A DNA stretch of 64,000 nucleotides from Burkholderiales bacterium RIFCSPHIGHO2_01_FULL_63_240. Lineage in GTDB: Bacteria > Pseudomonadota > Gammaproteobacteria > Burkholderiales > Burkholderiaceae_C. The notes below the pieces were generated by a model. That model was not told where the DNA came from and made no database searches. It saw only the letters and a program-made list of their open reading frames with translations. Numbering within the stretch: the first letter of the stretch is position 1; each line of letters begins with the position of its first letter. The translations under genes were made by a program, and so were the position numbers. This document shows, one piece after another, positions 17,818-27,515 of this stretch. The stretch covers positions 391,453 to 455,452 of the forward strand of contig MERU01000009.1 in assembly GCA_001770725.1 (NCBI GenBank), given 5' to 3'.

Positions 17818-19692
17818 ATGACCCACCGCGCCACCGTTGACTTCCTGCTGCACGACTGGCTCAAGGCCGAGACCCTGTGCCAGCGCGAACGCCACGCCGA
17901 GCACAGCCGCGAGACCTTCGACGCCGTGCTCGACCTGAGCGAGAAGATCGCCAACGAGCAGTTCGCCCCCATCAACCGCCTGACCGACGAGCACGAGCCC
18001 ACCTTCGATGGCGCCACCGTGACGCTGCCCAAGGAAACGGCCGTGGCGATGGCCGCTTTCAACGAGGCGGGCCTGATGGCCGCCAGCAAGGACGCCGACC
18101 TGGGCGGCATGCAGCTGCCCACGGTGGTCGAGATCGCGTCGATGAGCTTTTTCTACAAGGCCAGTGTCTCGCTGGCCGCGTACCCGATGCTCACGCGCGG
18201 CAACGCCAACACCATCCTGGCGCACGGCACGCCCAAACAGATCGAGGTGTTCGCCAAAGGGGGCTTCGAGGGCCGCACCTTCGGCACCATGTGCTTGAGC
18301 GAGCCGCAGGCCGGCTCCAGCCTGTCTGACATCGCCACGCGCGCCGTGCCAGATGTGAAGGGCGATGGCACGGGTGTGGATTGGACGCAAGACCCGCTGG
18401 GCAAGCGCTACCGCCTCAAGGGCAACAAGATGTGGATCTCGGGCGGTGAGCACGAGATGGGCGAGAACATCGTCCACCTGGTGCTGGCCAAGATCCCGGG
18501 TCCTGACGGCAAGCCGGTGCCGGGTGTGAAGGGCATCTCTCTCTTCATCGTGCCGCGCAAACTCGTCAAGGCCGATGGCTCGATCACGCAGCAGCGCAAC
18601 GACGTGGCCCTGGCCGGCCTGAACCACAAGTGCGGCTACCGCGGCACCGTCAACACCCTGCTGAACTTCGGTGAGGGCAAGTTCCCCGTCAACGGCGAGG
18701 CCGGCGCGGTGGGCTACCTGATCGGCAAGGAGGGCGAGGGCCTCAAATGCATGTTCACGCTCATGAACGAGGCCCGCATCAGCGTGGGCGTGGGCGCGAC
18801 CATGCTGGGCTACGCTGGCTATGAATACTCGCTGCAGTACGCCAAGGACCGACCGCAAGGCCGGCACATGGGTGCAGGCGGCAAGGACCACAGCTCGCCT
18901 CAGGTGCCCATCATCGGCCACACCGACGTCAAGCGCATGCTGATGATGCAAAAGGCCATCGCCGAAGGCGGTCTGGCCCTGGGCCTGCTGTGCGCGCAGC
19001 TGGTGGACGACCAGCACACCGGCAGCGGCGAAGAGGCCGAAAAAGCCGGCCTGCTGCTGGAGCTGCTCACCCCGATCGCCAAGAGCTGGCCCAGCGAATG
19101 GGCGCAAGAAGCCAACTCGCTGGCCATCCAGATCCTGGGCGGCTACGGCTACACGCGCGACTACCCGGTGGAGCAATACTGGCGCGACAACCGCCTCAAC
19201 ATGATCCACGAAGGCACGCACGGCATCCAGGGCCTGGACCTGCTGGGCCGCAAGGTGGTGATGAACGGCGGCAAGGCCCTGAGCGTGCTGGCCGAGCGCA
19301 TCAGCGAGACCATCCAGAAGGCCGGGCACGTCAATGGCCTGGCCGAGCACGCCAACGCGCTGGCGCAGGCCTTGCAGAAGGTGGGCGCCACCACCAAGGC
19401 CGCCTGGTCCACCGGCGAGCCTGAAGCAGCGCTGGCCAACGCCACGCCTTACCTGCAGGCCTTCGGTCACACGGTGCTGGCCTGGATCTGGCTGGAGCTG
19501 GGCCTGGCCGCCAAGGCCGCGCAGGCCGATGGCCAGTGGGACGCCTCGCCACTGGGCCCTGGCTTCCTCAAGGGCAAGCTGGCCGCCACCGACTACTTCT
19601 TTGCCTACGAGCTGCCCAAGATCGACGCCTGGCTGGGCGTGGTCGCGCGGCGCGACCTGACCTGCGCGCAAGCCGAGGCCGACTGGTTCTGA
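17818..19692 (+). CDS. Acyl-CoA dehydrogenase (large, DmdC/FadE12-like)
   Basis: 624 residues, longer than typical ~390-residue enzymes because of a C-terminal extension found in the DmdC-like branch. The FAD-binding middle domain includes GTMCLSEPQAGSSLSDI and the KMWISGGEHEMGEN strand. The C-terminal helical domain has NEARISVGVGATMLGYAGYEYSL and QILGGYGYTRDYPVEQYWRDNRL, then MIHEGTHGIQGLDLLGRK with the Glu expected to act as base. It oxidises acyl-CoA to enoyl-CoA with an electron-transferring flavoprotein partner not encoded here. Confidence 0.94.
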   Translation: MTHRATVDFLLHDWLKAETLCQRERHAEHSRETFDAVLDLSEKIANEQFAPINRLTDEHEPTFDGATVTLPKETAVAMAAFNEAGLMAASKDADLGGMQLPTVVEIASMSFFYKASVSLAAYPMLTRGNANTILAHGTPKQIEVFAKGGFEGRTFGTMCLSEPQAGSSLSDIATRAVPDVKGDGTGVDWTQDPLGKRYRLKGNKMWISGGEHEMGENIVHLVLAKIPGPDGKPVPGVKGISLFIVPRKLVKADGSITQQRNDVALAGLNHKCGYRGTVNTLLNFGEGKFPVNGEAGAVGYLIGKEGEGLKCMFTLMNEARISVGVGATMLGYAGYEYSLQYAKDRPQGRHMGAGGKDHSSPQVPIIGHTDVKRMLMMQKAIAEGGLALGLLCAQLVDDQHTGSGEEAEKAGLLLELLTPIAKSWPSEWAQEANSLAIQILGGYGYTRDYPVEQYWRDNRLNMIHEGTHGIQGLDLLGRKVVMNGGKALSVLAERISETIQKAGHVNGLAEHANALAQALQKVGATTKAAWSTGEPEAALANATPYLQAFGHTVLAWIWLELGLAAKAAQADGQWDASPLGPGFLKGKLAATDYFFAYELPKIDAWLGVVARRDLTCAQAEADWF

Positions 19693-19702
19693 AGGAGACA
19701 CC

Positions 19703-19984
19703 ATGCTGCAACACATCGTCATGTGGACCCTCAAAGACCCGGCCGACGCGCCCCAGGTCAAGGCCTTGCTGGACAGCTGCAAGGGCCTGGTGCCGGGCAT
19801 GCACGAGTTCGACGTGGGCATCAAGACCGAAGGCCTGGAGGCCAACTGCGACGTGGTCCTGGTCTCGACCTTCGAAGACGCTGCCGCGCTGTCCGCCTAT
19901 GTGCCGCACCCGCACCACCAGGGCGTGGTCGCGCAGATTCGCCAGATGGCGGCCACGCGCCACGTGCTCGACTACTTCGTCTGA
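19703..19984 (+). CDS. Dabb (stress-responsive alpha/beta-barrel) domain protein
   Basis: 93 residues matching the Dabb family: MLQHIVMWTLKD at the start, then the PGMHEFDVGIK strand, and the VPHPHHQGVVAQI helix. Small dimeric ferredoxin-like barrels of this family often occur beside acyl-CoA enzymes with unclear roles. Starts 10 bases after the acyl-CoA dehydrogenase stop, with an AAGGAG site inside that gap. Confidence 0.88.
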   Translation: MLQHIVMWTLKDPADAPQVKALLDSCKGLVPGMHEFDVGIKTEGLEANCDVVLVSTFEDAAALSAYVPHPHHQGVVAQIRQMAATRHVLDYFV

Positions 19985-20005
19985 CCGAACAGAAGGCCTC
20001 AAGCC

Positions 20006-20803
20006 ATGACCACTCCCCACATCGTCCAGCAACTCTTCGACCTCACGGGCAAGACGGCCCTGATCACCGGCGGCTCGCGCGGGCTGGGCCTGCAGATGGC
20101 CCACGCGCTGGGCGAGGCCGGTGCCAAGGTGGTCATCAGCTCGCGCAAGGCCGCCGACCTGGAGCAGGCGGTGATGGCCCTGCAGGACGCGGGCATCGAC
20201 GCACGCTGGATCGCGGCCGATGCGGGCAACCCGCAGGACATCCAGCGCCTGGCCGATGAAACGCTCGAGCGCGTGGGCGACGTGGACATCCTCGTCAACA
20301 ACGCTGGTGCCACCTGGGGCGCGCCCGCTGCCGAGTACCCGCTCGAGGCCTGGGACAAGGTGATGAACCTCAATGTGCGCGGCTACTTCCTGCTGTCCCA
20401 AGCCATCGCCAAAGCCAGCATGATCCCGCGCAAGCAGGGCCGCATCATCAACGTGGCCTCCATCGCCGGGCTGGGCGGCAACCACCCTTTCATGCAGACG
20501 ATCGCCTACAACACCAGCAAGGGCGCCGTGGTGAATTTCACCAAGGCGCTGGCTTGCGAGTGGGGGCGCCTGGGCATCCGCGTCAACGCGCTCGCGCCGG
20601 GGTTCTTTCCCAGCAAGATGACCGCTGGCACGCTGGCCGCGGTGGGTGAAGACCGGCTGGCGGCCAGCGCGCCGCTGCAGCGGCTGGGCGACGACGAGGA
20701 CCTCAAGGGCGCGACGCTGCTGTTCGCGTCCGAGGCGGGCAAGCACATCACCGGTCAGGTGCTGGCGGTCGATGGCGGCGTGAGCGCCGTGGTCGGCGGC
20801 TGA
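20006..20803 (+). CDS. SDR family oxidoreductase
   Basis: 265-residue short-chain dehydrogenase. The nucleotide motif is TGGSRGLGLQMA (TGxxxGxG), followed by NNAGATWG, a catalytic Ser in NVASIAGLG and YNTSKGAV (YxxxK). The terminal ADGG-like VDGGVSAVVGG is typical. The glycine-rich loop followed by Ser/Arg suggests NADP(H). In this operon it probably acts as a 3-hydroxyacyl or 3-ketoacyl reductase/dehydrogenase, but the substrate is not determined. Confidence 0.92.
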   Translation: MTTPHIVQQLFDLTGKTALITGGSRGLGLQMAHALGEAGAKVVISSRKAADLEQAVMALQDAGIDARWIAADAGNPQDIQRLADETLERVGDVDILVNNAGATWGAPAAEYPLEAWDKVMNLNVRGYFLLSQAIAKASMIPRKQGRIINVASIAGLGGNHPFMQTIAYNTSKGAVVNFTKALACEWGRLGIRVNALAPGFFPSKMTAGTLAAVGEDRLAASAPLQRLGDDEDLKGATLLFASEAGKHITGQVLAVDGGVSAVVGG

Positions 20804-20819
20804 GGGCGGCCTGCGCGCC

Positions 20820-21272
20820 ATGGCCATCCCGTTCCCCGTCCACATCCCTTTCCTGGTCGGCATCGGTGCCGAGCTGCAACGCTTTGCCGACGGCGAGGCC
20901 GAGATCTCGCTCGACGTGCAGGAGCCGCACACCAACTCCTTCGGCGTGGCGCATGGCGGACTGCAGATGACCCTGCTGGACGTGGCCATGGCCCATGCGG
21001 CGCGCAGCCGCCACCTCGACCAGCCGGGCGGTGGCCCCGGCCTCGTCACGGTCGAGATGAAAACCAGTTTCATGCGCCCGGCGCAGGGCCGCATCCGCGT
21101 GCTCGGCCACGTGCTGCACGCCACCGCTTCCATGGCCTTCACCGAAGGCCGCGTGCTCGACGAGCAGGGCCGCATCTGTGCCCACGCCACGGGCACCTTC
21201 AAGTTCCTTCGCGCGTTGCCCACGGCCGACCGAGAGGTCAAGCCGCTGGCGCGCCATGCCGGCTCGGACTGA
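20820..21272 (+). CDS. PaaI family thioesterase
   Basis: 150-residue hot-dog thioesterase with the PaaI-type motif NSFGVAHGGLQMTLLDVAMAHAARS (HGG loop, then an Asp-bearing helix) and VTVEMKTSFMRPAQG. Likely hydrolyses CoA thioesters to release CoA in the surrounding fatty-acid pathway. Starts 16 bases after the SDR gene. Confidence 0.9.
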   Translation: MAIPFPVHIPFLVGIGAELQRFADGEAEISLDVQEPHTNSFGVAHGGLQMTLLDVAMAHAARSRHLDQPGGGPGLVTVEMKTSFMRPAQGRIRVLGHVLHATASMAFTEGRVLDEQGRICAHATGTFKFLRALPTADREVKPLARHAGSD

Positions 21273-21314
21273 TCTCCAGCAGCCGGCTCCCTTGGCAAAC
21301 CAGGAGTCCACAAG

Positions 21315-22343
21315 ATGAGCCTGATCAATCACCAGATCCTGCTGGCTTCGCGCCCCGCGGGCGAACCCACCGTCGACAACTTCAAGCTGGTTGAAGCGCC
21401 GGTGCCCACCGCCGAGCAGCTGGCCGATGGCCAGGTGCTCGTGCGCCACCATTACCTCTCGCTCGACCCCTACATGCGCGGCCGCATGAACGACAGCAAG
21501 AGCTACGCCGAACCTCAGCCACTGGGCAGCGTGATGATCGGCGGCACGGTGGGCGAGGTGGTGGCCAGCAAGCACGCGCGCTTTGCCGTGGGCGATCACG
21601 TCGTCGGCATGGGCGGCTGGCAGGAATACAGCGTGGTCGATGCCAACCAGCGTGGCATCCTCAACAAGGTCGACACCCGTCAGATCCCGCTGTCGGCCTA
21701 CCTGGGCTCGGTCGGCATGCCTGGCGTGACGGCCTGGTACGGCCTGATGAAGATCATCGCGCCCAAGGCCGGCGAGACCATCGTGGTCAGCGCCGCCAGT
21801 GGCGCGGTGGGCAGCGTGGTGGGTCAGTTGGCCAAGGTGCACGGCTGCCGCGTGGTCGGCATCGCGGGCGGTCCCGAGAAGTGCCGCTACGTGACCGATG
21901 AGTTGGGCTTCGATGCCTGCCTGGACCACAAGCAACTGACCGATTTGCGCAGCTTCTCGTCCGCGCTGAAGGCCGCTGCGCCCAACGGCATCGACGGATG
22001 CTTCGAGAATGTCGGTGGCATCGGCCTGGACGCCGTGATGCTGCGCGCCAACGCCTTCGCCCGCGTGGCCTTGTGCGGGCTGATCGCGGGCTACAACGGC
22101 GAACCCCTGGTCATGCAGAACCCCGCCCTGATCCTGGTCAACCGCATGAAGTTCGAAGGTTTCATCGTGAGCGAGCACCCCGAGGTGTGGCCCGAGGCCA
22201 TGCAGGAGCTCGGCGCTCTGGTGGCGTCCGGCCGCATGAAGTTCCGCGAGTCGGTGGCGCAAGGCATCGCCAGTGCCCCCGAGGCCTTCCTGGGCCTGCT
22301 CAAGGGCCGCAACTTCGGCAAGCAGCTGGTCAAGCTGATCTGA
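21315..22343 (+). CDS. NADP-dependent oxidoreductase, MDR superfamily (CurA/PTGR type)
   Basis: 342 residues without zinc ligands. Visible are HHYLSLDPYMRGRMND, VGMPGVTAWYGL, and the nucleotide loop VSAASGAVGSVVGQLAK followed by CRVVGIAGGPEKCRY, typical of curcumin/2-alkenal reductases. It likely reduces an enone or enoyl substrate with NADPH. It lies within the same plus-strand gene train. Confidence 0.92.
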   Translation: MSLINHQILLASRPAGEPTVDNFKLVEAPVPTAEQLADGQVLVRHHYLSLDPYMRGRMNDSKSYAEPQPLGSVMIGGTVGEVVASKHARFAVGDHVVGMGGWQEYSVVDANQRGILNKVDTRQIPLSAYLGSVGMPGVTAWYGLMKIIAPKAGETIVVSAASGAVGSVVGQLAKVHGCRVVGIAGGPEKCRYVTDELGFDACLDHKQLTDLRSFSSALKAAAPNGIDGCFENVGGIGLDAVMLRANAFARVALCGLIAGYNGEPLVMQNPALILVNRMKFEGFIVSEHPEVWPEAMQELGALVASGRMKFRESVAQGIASAPEAFLGLLKGRNFGKQLVKLI

Positions 22344-22387
22344 CCCTTCTCTTCGACCCCTTCGACCTCTTCGACGACGAACCCGAC

Positions 22388-23317
22388 ATGTCTGCTCAAC
22401 ACCTCACCATCCGCCCTGGCCAGACGGCCGTGATCACCGGCGCCGCCAGCGGCTTCGGCCTGGAGCTGGCCCGCCTGGGCGCGAAACAGGGCCTGAACCT
22501 CGTCATCACCGACGTGCAGCAGGACGCGCTCGATGCCGCGCTGGCCGAGCTCACCGGCATGGGCGCCAAGGTGGCGGCCCTGCGCGGCGATGTCTCGCGT
22601 GCCGAAGACGTGCAGGCCCTGGCCGACCTGTGCATGGAGCGTTTCGGTGCGCCGCACATCGTCATCAACAACGCAGGCGTGGCCCATGGTGGCCTGATCT
22701 GGGAGCACACCCAGCGCGACTGGGAATGGGTGCTGGGCGTGAACCTGTTCGGTGTGGTGCATGGCGTGCGCGTGTTCACGCCGCTGATGCTCGAAGCTGC
22801 GCGCAAGGATGCTTCGTACCAGGGCCACATCGTCAACGTGGCCTCGATGGCGGGCTTGCTCAACTCGCCCAACATGGGCGCCTACAACGTCAGCAAGCAC
22901 GCGGTGGTGAGCCTGTCCGAGACGCTCTATCAGGACCTGTCGCTGGTGACGCAGCAGGTGCACGCCTCGGTGCTGTGCCCGTACTTCGTGCCCACGGGCA
23001 TCCACCAGTCGCACCGCAACCGCCCCAAGGAGCTGCGCAGCGAAGGCAAGCCGACGGCCAGCCAGATGATTGCTCAGGCGATGAGCACGAAGGCGGTCAC
23101 GTCGGGCAAGGTGACGGCGGCTGACACGGCCCAGCTGGTGTTCGATGCCATCAACCAGGGCAGGTTCTACGTCTACACGCACCCGCAGGCGCTGGGCATG
23201 GTGCAAACGCGACTGGAAGACGTGGTGCAGGGACGCAACCCGACGGATCCATTCGCGGGCAAGCCGGAGATCGGGGAGCAGTTGCGGGTGGCTCTGAGGC
23301 AGGCTGCTCAGGGTTGA
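22388..23317 (+). CDS. SDR family oxidoreductase
   Basis: 309 residues. The nucleotide motif TGAASGFGLELAR is followed by an acidic residue at the end of strand 2 (LVITDVQ), suggesting NAD. NNAGVAHGG, NVASMAGLL and the catalytic YNVSKHAV are present. A C-terminal extension of about 60 residues is longer than in minimal SDRs. Start at ATG 22388; the same frame is open far upstream only as a shadow inside the previous gene. Last gene before the inverted-repeat region. Confidence 0.92.
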   Translation: MSAQHLTIRPGQTAVITGAASGFGLELARLGAKQGLNLVITDVQQDALDAALAELTGMGAKVAALRGDVSRAEDVQALADLCMERFGAPHIVINNAGVAHGGLIWEHTQRDWEWVLGVNLFGVVHGVRVFTPLMLEAARKDASYQGHIVNVASMAGLLNSPNMGAYNVSKHAVVSLSETLYQDLSLVTQQVHASVLCPYFVPTGIHQSHRNRPKELRSEGKPTASQMIAQAMSTKAVTSGKVTAADTAQLVFDAINQGRFYVYTHPQALGMVQTRLEDVVQGRNPTDPFAGKPEIGEQLRVALRQAAQG

Positions 23318-23344
23318 TTTTTTGTGCGGCGGCTGGGGCGTGGC

Positions 23345-23704
23345 CCGGTGGGTGGGGTGGGTGTGATCCGGCCCTGCGCGGGGCACCACCGAGCTGGTTG
23401 GGCCTTCACCCCTTGAACATCGACCAGGTGGTTGCCAAGCCATGACACCGCACATGTCGGGCCGGCTCACACCCACCCCACCCACCGGACCCGAACCACC
23501 GCGCACGGCGCGGGTTGTGGAAGAGAAAAGGCGACGCTTGCGTCGCCTTTTCTCTTCCTTCTTCGCATGCCACGGTTTGTCGCGGGATGGGGGCGAGGGG
23601 TGCCTGCGCAGGCCCGACATGTGCGGTGTCATGGCTCGGCAACAGCCAGGCTCGTGTTCAAGGGGTGACGAAGGCGGCGCTCGGTGATGCCCTGCGCAGG
23701 GCCG
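23345..23704. repeat. Nested inverted-repeat element, gene-free
   Basis: The 504 bases between the SDR gene and rapZ hold no convincing gene but three nested symmetries. (a) A 30-bp inverted repeat at 23345-23374 and 23459-23488, one mismatch. (b) Long imperfect arms at about 23370-23466 and 23605-23704, including a shared ACACCGCACATGTCGGGC block and a shared CACCCCTTGAACA block. (c) A 19-bp perfect palindrome at 23519-23558. Short open frames on opposite strands encode the same peptide start (MPSHDTAHVGPA) because of these arms, so they are artefacts. Could be a MITE-like element or a large RNA foldback. Confidence 0.75.
23519..23558. terminator. Bidirectional hairpin terminator
   Basis: A 19-bp perfect stem, GGAAGAGAAAAGGCGACGC, a TT loop and its exact complement, with CTTTTCTC/GAGAAAAG providing a T-rich side in both directions. 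It lies between the convergent SDR gene and rapZ. Confidence 0.7.
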
Positions 23705-23821
23705 GAGCAGGCACCCCTCGCCCTCAGCCCGACGCTCAAACCGTGCAACACCTCCAACCCACCAACCCTACCTCTCTGCACAGGCGTGAGTCGTGGCCAG
23801 AAGGTCAGCCCATCAACCGAA

Positions 23822-24760
23822 TCACTTCGCGTCCAGCTCGCGGTGCCTTGACAGCACCACGCCCCGCTGCGCAAAGCGCTGGGTCAACTGCTCCACGCAA
23901 TACACCGAACGGTGCTGCCCGCCCGTGCAGCCAATGGCCACGGTCACGTAGCTGCGCTGGTCGCCTTCCAGCGTCGGCAGCCAGCGCAGCAGGAAAGCCT
24001 CGATCTGCGCGATCAACTCGGCCGATTCAGGCTGCTGAGCCAGGTACTCGATGACCGACTGGTCCCGCCCCGTCAGAGGCTTGAGCTCCTTGATGTAGAA
24101 CGGGTTGGGCAGCATGCGCACGTCGAAGACGAAGTCCGCGTCCATCGGCACACCCTGCTTGAAGGCGAAGGACTCGAAGACCAGCGTCAGCTTCGAAGGC
24201 GCGGCCTGCACGATGTTGCGGATCCAGGTGCGCAACTGGGCCGGTCGCAGCAGCGAGGTGTCGATGACGGTCGAGACCTCGCGCAAGGGGCTGAGCAACT
24301 CGCGCTCGGTGCGGATCGCGTCGATCAGCACCTGGTCGGCGGTGGCCGTCAGGCTGGCGTCGTGGTCGCTCGCGCGCCGACGGGGCGTGTCGGTGGCCAC
24401 GGCCGGCACGGCCCGCACCTGAGACAGCGGGTGCGGACGCCGGGTTTCGGAAAAACGCCGAACCAGCGCGTCGGTGCTGGCATCGAGGAACACCGATCGC
24501 ACCTTGTGCCCGTCGGTCTGCAACTGCTGCAGCATGGGCATCAGGTGGGGCAGGGAGTCGGCGCTGCGCACATCGACCGAGACGGCCACGCGGCGGCGGC
24601 GGTCCGGTGCGCGTTCGGCCTCGAGGTTGATCATGCCTTCCAGCAGTTCGGGCGGCAGGTTGTCGACGCAGAAGTAGCCGGCGTCTTCCAGGGCATTGAG
24701 TGCCACCGACTTGCCCGAGCCGGAGATGCCGGTCAGCAGCACGATGTCGAGTGTCTTCAT
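23822..24760 (-). CDS. rapZ: RNase adapter protein / nucleotide-binding protein RapZ
   Basis: 312 residues. Walker A GISGSGKS at residues 11-18, then [41 protein letters not shown] and the C-terminal [16 protein letters not shown] metabolite/RNA-binding motif. In E. coli RapZ delivers the sRNA GlmZ to RNase E and controls glucosamine-6-phosphate synthesis. An insert of about 25 residues rich in Ala/Thr/Arg follows HPLSQ and is not in the E. coli protein. Its start codon overlaps the recN stop. Confidence 0.95.
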   Translation of the reverse strand: MKTLDIVLLTGISGSGKSVALNALEDAGYFCVDNLPPELLEGMINLEAERAPDRRRRVAVSVDVRSADSLPHLMPMLQQLQTDGHKVRSVFLDASTDALVRRFSETRRPHPLSQVRAVPAVATDTPRRRASDHDASLTATADQVLIDAIRTERELLSPLREVSTVIDTSLLRPAQLRTWIRNIVQAAPSKLTLVFESFAFKQGVPMDADFVFDVRMLPNPFYIKELKPLTGRDQSVIEYLAQQPESAELIAQIEAFLLRWLPTLEGDQRSYVTVAIGCTGGQHRSVYCVEQLTQRFAQRGVVLSRHRELDAK

Positions 24761-26505
24761 GCGGGTTCCTTGCGCGCTTTGGTGCGCGTGGCGTTGGCTG
24801 GGGCGGCGCCTTGGGCGGCGTGCGCGGTCTGCAGCATCACGCGGGCATGGGCCAGGCTGGTGTCGCTGACCGCACCGCCGAGCATGCGGGCCACCTCGGC
24901 CTCGCGTGCCTCGCCGCTGACCTCGCCGATGCGGCTGGTGGTTTGCGCACCGTGCTGCGATTTGGCCACCAGCAGGTGGTGGTGGGCGCAGGCCGCGACC
25001 TGGGCCAGGTGGGTGACGGCAAGCACCTGGCGGCCTTCCTGGGCTTGACCCAGGCGCTGCATCAGGCGGCCCACGGTGTCGGCCACCGCGCCGCCCACGC
25101 CGGAATCGATCTCGTCGAAGATCAAGGTGGCCACACCCTGGCCTTCGCGCTGCTGCGTGGTGGTGACGGCGATGGCCAGGGCCAGGCGCGAGAGCTCGCC
25201 GCCCGAGGCCACCTTGGCCAGCGGGCGAGGCGTGCTGCCTGCATGGCCGGCCACGAGGAAGTCGATGGTTTCCAGCCCGCCGGGCTGCGGGCCGTCAACA
25301 GGCGACAGCGCCACCTCGAAGCGGCCGCCAGCCATGCCCAGCTCCTGCATGGCGGCGCTCACCGCGTCGCTCAGGCGAGGCGCGGCCTGCTTGCGCTGCT
25401 TGGAGGCTTGCTGGGCCTGCTTGAGCCACGCGGCGTGTGCCTGCTCGGCCTGGCGCTCCAGCGCGGCCAGGTCGGTGGCGGCGTCCAGCTCGGCCAGCTC
25501 GGCCTTCCAGCCCTGCAGCAACTCGGGCAGCTCGACCGGCGGGCGGCGGTGGCGGCGAGCCAGGCTCATCCAGGCCGACACGCGGGCATCGAGCTCGTTC
25601 AGGCGATCCGGGTCGAGCTCGGTGTGGCCGAGCACGCCATGCAGGCTGTGGGCGGCGTCCTGCAGTTGGGCCTGGGCCTCGCGCAGCACCTCCAGGGCGT
25701 TGCCCAGGCGCGGCTCGTAGCCGGCCACCGCTTCGAGCGCGTCGATGGCGCGTGCGGCCAGGCTCTCAGCGTTGAGGTCGGCTTCGGAGACGGCGTCCAG
25801 CGCCAGCTGGGCCGCGTCCAGGATGGACTGGCCGTGGCTCAGCCGCGTGTGTTCGGCGTTGAGCTCGTCCCACTCGCCGGCTTGTGGCGCGAGCTTGTCC
25901 AGCTCGGCGATCTGCCACTGCAGGCGCTCGCGCTCGCGCTCCAGGTCGGCTTGCTTGGAGCGGGCGTCCTGCAGGCGCTTGTGGGCTTCGCGGCGGGCCA
26001 CCCAGGCGGCTTGCAGCGCAGCGGTGTCCACACCGGCCTGCTCGTCGACCAGTTCGCGCACGCTGTCGGGGCGCGTCAGGCTCTGCCAGGCGTGCTGGCC
26101 ATGGATGTCGACCAGGTGCTCGCCCAGCTCGCGCAGCTGCGTGAGGGTGGCCGCACCGCCGTTGACCCAGGCGCGGCTCTTGCCCTGCGCATCGACCACG
26201 CGACGCAGCAGCAGGGTGCTGGCTTCGCCCCATTCGCTGGTGTCGAAACCGGCTTCTTCCAGCCAGGGGCGCAGGCGCGTGGCCAGCGTGGGGGTGAGGT
26301 CGAACTCGGCACTCAGGTCGGCGCGCGCCGCGCCTTCGCGCACCACGCCCGCGTCACCCCGGCTGCCCAAGGTCAGCTGCAAGGCGTCGATCAGGATGGA
26401 CTTGCCAGCACCGGTCTCGCCAGTCAGCGCGGTGAAGCCGCTGTCCAGCTCGATGTCGAGTTCGGTGACGATGACGAAGTCACGCAGGCTCAGGCGGCGC
26501 AGCAT
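24757..26505 (-). CDS. recN: DNA repair protein RecN
   Basis: 582-residue SMC-like ATPase for double-strand-break repair. Walker A GETGAGKS at residues 29-36. Long Gln/Glu/Arg-rich coiled coils form the middle part around a hinge. The C-terminal head has the signature [13 protein letters not shown] and Walker [14 protein letters not shown]. It ends with a four-base overlap with rapZ and starts 6 bases after the nadK stop, so the three genes form one transcription unit. Confidence 0.96.
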   Translation of the reverse strand: MLRRLSLRDFVIVTELDIELDSGFTALTGETGAGKSILIDALQLTLGSRGDAGVVREGAARADLSAEFDLTPTLATRLRPWLEEAGFDTSEWGEASTLLLRRVVDAQGKSRAWVNGGAATLTQLRELGEHLVDIHGQHAWQSLTRPDSVRELVDEQAGVDTAALQAAWVARREAHKRLQDARSKQADLERERERLQWQIAELDKLAPQAGEWDELNAEHTRLSHGQSILDAAQLALDAVSEADLNAESLAARAIDALEAVAGYEPRLGNALEVLREAQAQLQDAAHSLHGVLGHTELDPDRLNELDARVSAWMSLARRHRRPPVELPELLQGWKAELAELDAATDLAALERQAEQAHAAWLKQAQQASKQRKQAAPRLSDAVSAAMQELGMAGGRFEVALSPVDGPQPGGLETIDFLVAGHAGSTPRPLAKVASGGELSRLALAIAVTTTQQREGQGVATLIFDEIDSGVGGAVADTVGRLMQRLGQAQEGRQVLAVTHLAQVAACAHHHLLVAKSQHGAQTTSRIGEVSGEAREAEVARMLGGAVSDTSLAHARVMLQTAHAAQGAAPANATRTKARKEPA

Positions 26506-26510
26506 GGCTT

Positions 26511-27413
26511 TCAGCTCACTCCTTCGTTCCAGCGCAGCTTGCGGCGCAGGGTCGCGTAATAACTCCAGCCTTCAGGGTGCAGGAAGCGCACCTTGTGGGC
26601 CGAGCGCCGCACCGTGATGCGGTCGCGGTGCAGCAGGCTGGCCAGGGACTGCATGTCGAAGTTCATGCTGGCGTCGCGGCCGGCCACGATCTCGATGCTC
26701 ACCGTGCCCGTGTCGGGGATGACGATGGGTCGGTTCGACAGCGTGTGCGAGGCAATCGGCACGATCACCCAGCCGCCCAGGGCAGGGTGAAGGATCGGGC
26801 CGCCGGCCGACATGGCGTAGGCCGACGAGCCGGTGGGCGAGGCCACGATCAGGCCGTCGGCGCGGTAGTTGGCGATGAACTGCCCGTCGACCTCGGCGCG
26901 CAACTCGACCATGCTGGCCGTGGCGCCGCGGCTGACCACCACCTCGTTGATGGCGTGGCCTTCGTAGATGGTTTCGAGCTCGCCATTGCGGTGGGGGCGC
27001 AGCACGGCGCCTTCGAGCATGTGGCGGGTCTCGGCCTCGTACTGCCCGCTCAGGATCAGGGGCAGGGCGGAGGCGACGTCCTTGAGCTGGATGTCGGTGA
27101 TGAAGCCCAGCCGGCCCTGGTTGATGCCCACCAGCGGGATGTTGTAGCGGGCCAGCTCGCGCGCGGTGGCCAGCATGGTGCCGTCGCCGCCCAGCACGAT
27201 GGCCACGTCGCACTGCCGGCCGATCTCGGCCATGCTGAGCGCGGGGTAGTCGCTCATGCCGGTGTTGAGCGCGGTCTCGGCTTCCAGCGACACGTCCAGG
27301 CCGGTGCGGGCCAGCAGGTGGGCCACGTCTTCCAGCACGGCGCGGATGCCGCGGGCCTGGAATTTGCCGACCAGGGCAGCATGGCGAAATCGGCAGGGGA
27401 GCTGATTGGGCAT
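26511..27413 (-). CDS. nadK: NAD kinase
   Basis: 300 residues, phosphorylates NAD to NADP. The GGDGTM motif is at residues 75-80; NEVVVSRG and the substrate loop [22 protein letters not shown] follow. The ATG at MPNQLP was chosen; an upstream in-frame extension is Arg-rich and runs into the promoter region shared with hrcA. It is divergent from hrcA, the common betaproteobacterial arrangement. Confidence 0.95.
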   Translation of the reverse strand: MPNQLPCRFRHAALVGKFQARGIRAVLEDVAHLLARTGLDVSLEAETALNTGMSDYPALSMAEIGRQCDVAIVLGGDGTMLATARELARYNIPLVGINQGRLGFITDIQLKDVASALPLILSGQYEAETRHMLEGAVLRPHRNGELETIYEGHAINEVVVSRGATASMVELRAEVDGQFIANYRADGLIVASPTGSSAYAMSAGGPILHPALGGWVIVPIASHTLSNRPIVIPDTGTVSIEIVAGRDASMNFDMQSLASLLHRDRITVRRSAHKVRFLHPEGWSYYATLRRKLRWNEGVS

Positions 27414-27515
27414 GCGGGGAATTACACCACAGCGGTGTGTCCGCAGCCGCCCTGAAACCGGACGCCTGCGCAAGGGGGATGGGAGTCGGCTCGCAGTCCG
27501 TAGAATGGTGGAACC

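Noticed and set aside
23406..23668. Small genes starting MPSHDTAHVGPA on both strands
   Set aside because: The same peptide on opposite strands results from the inverted-repeat arms, so neither is likely to be coding.
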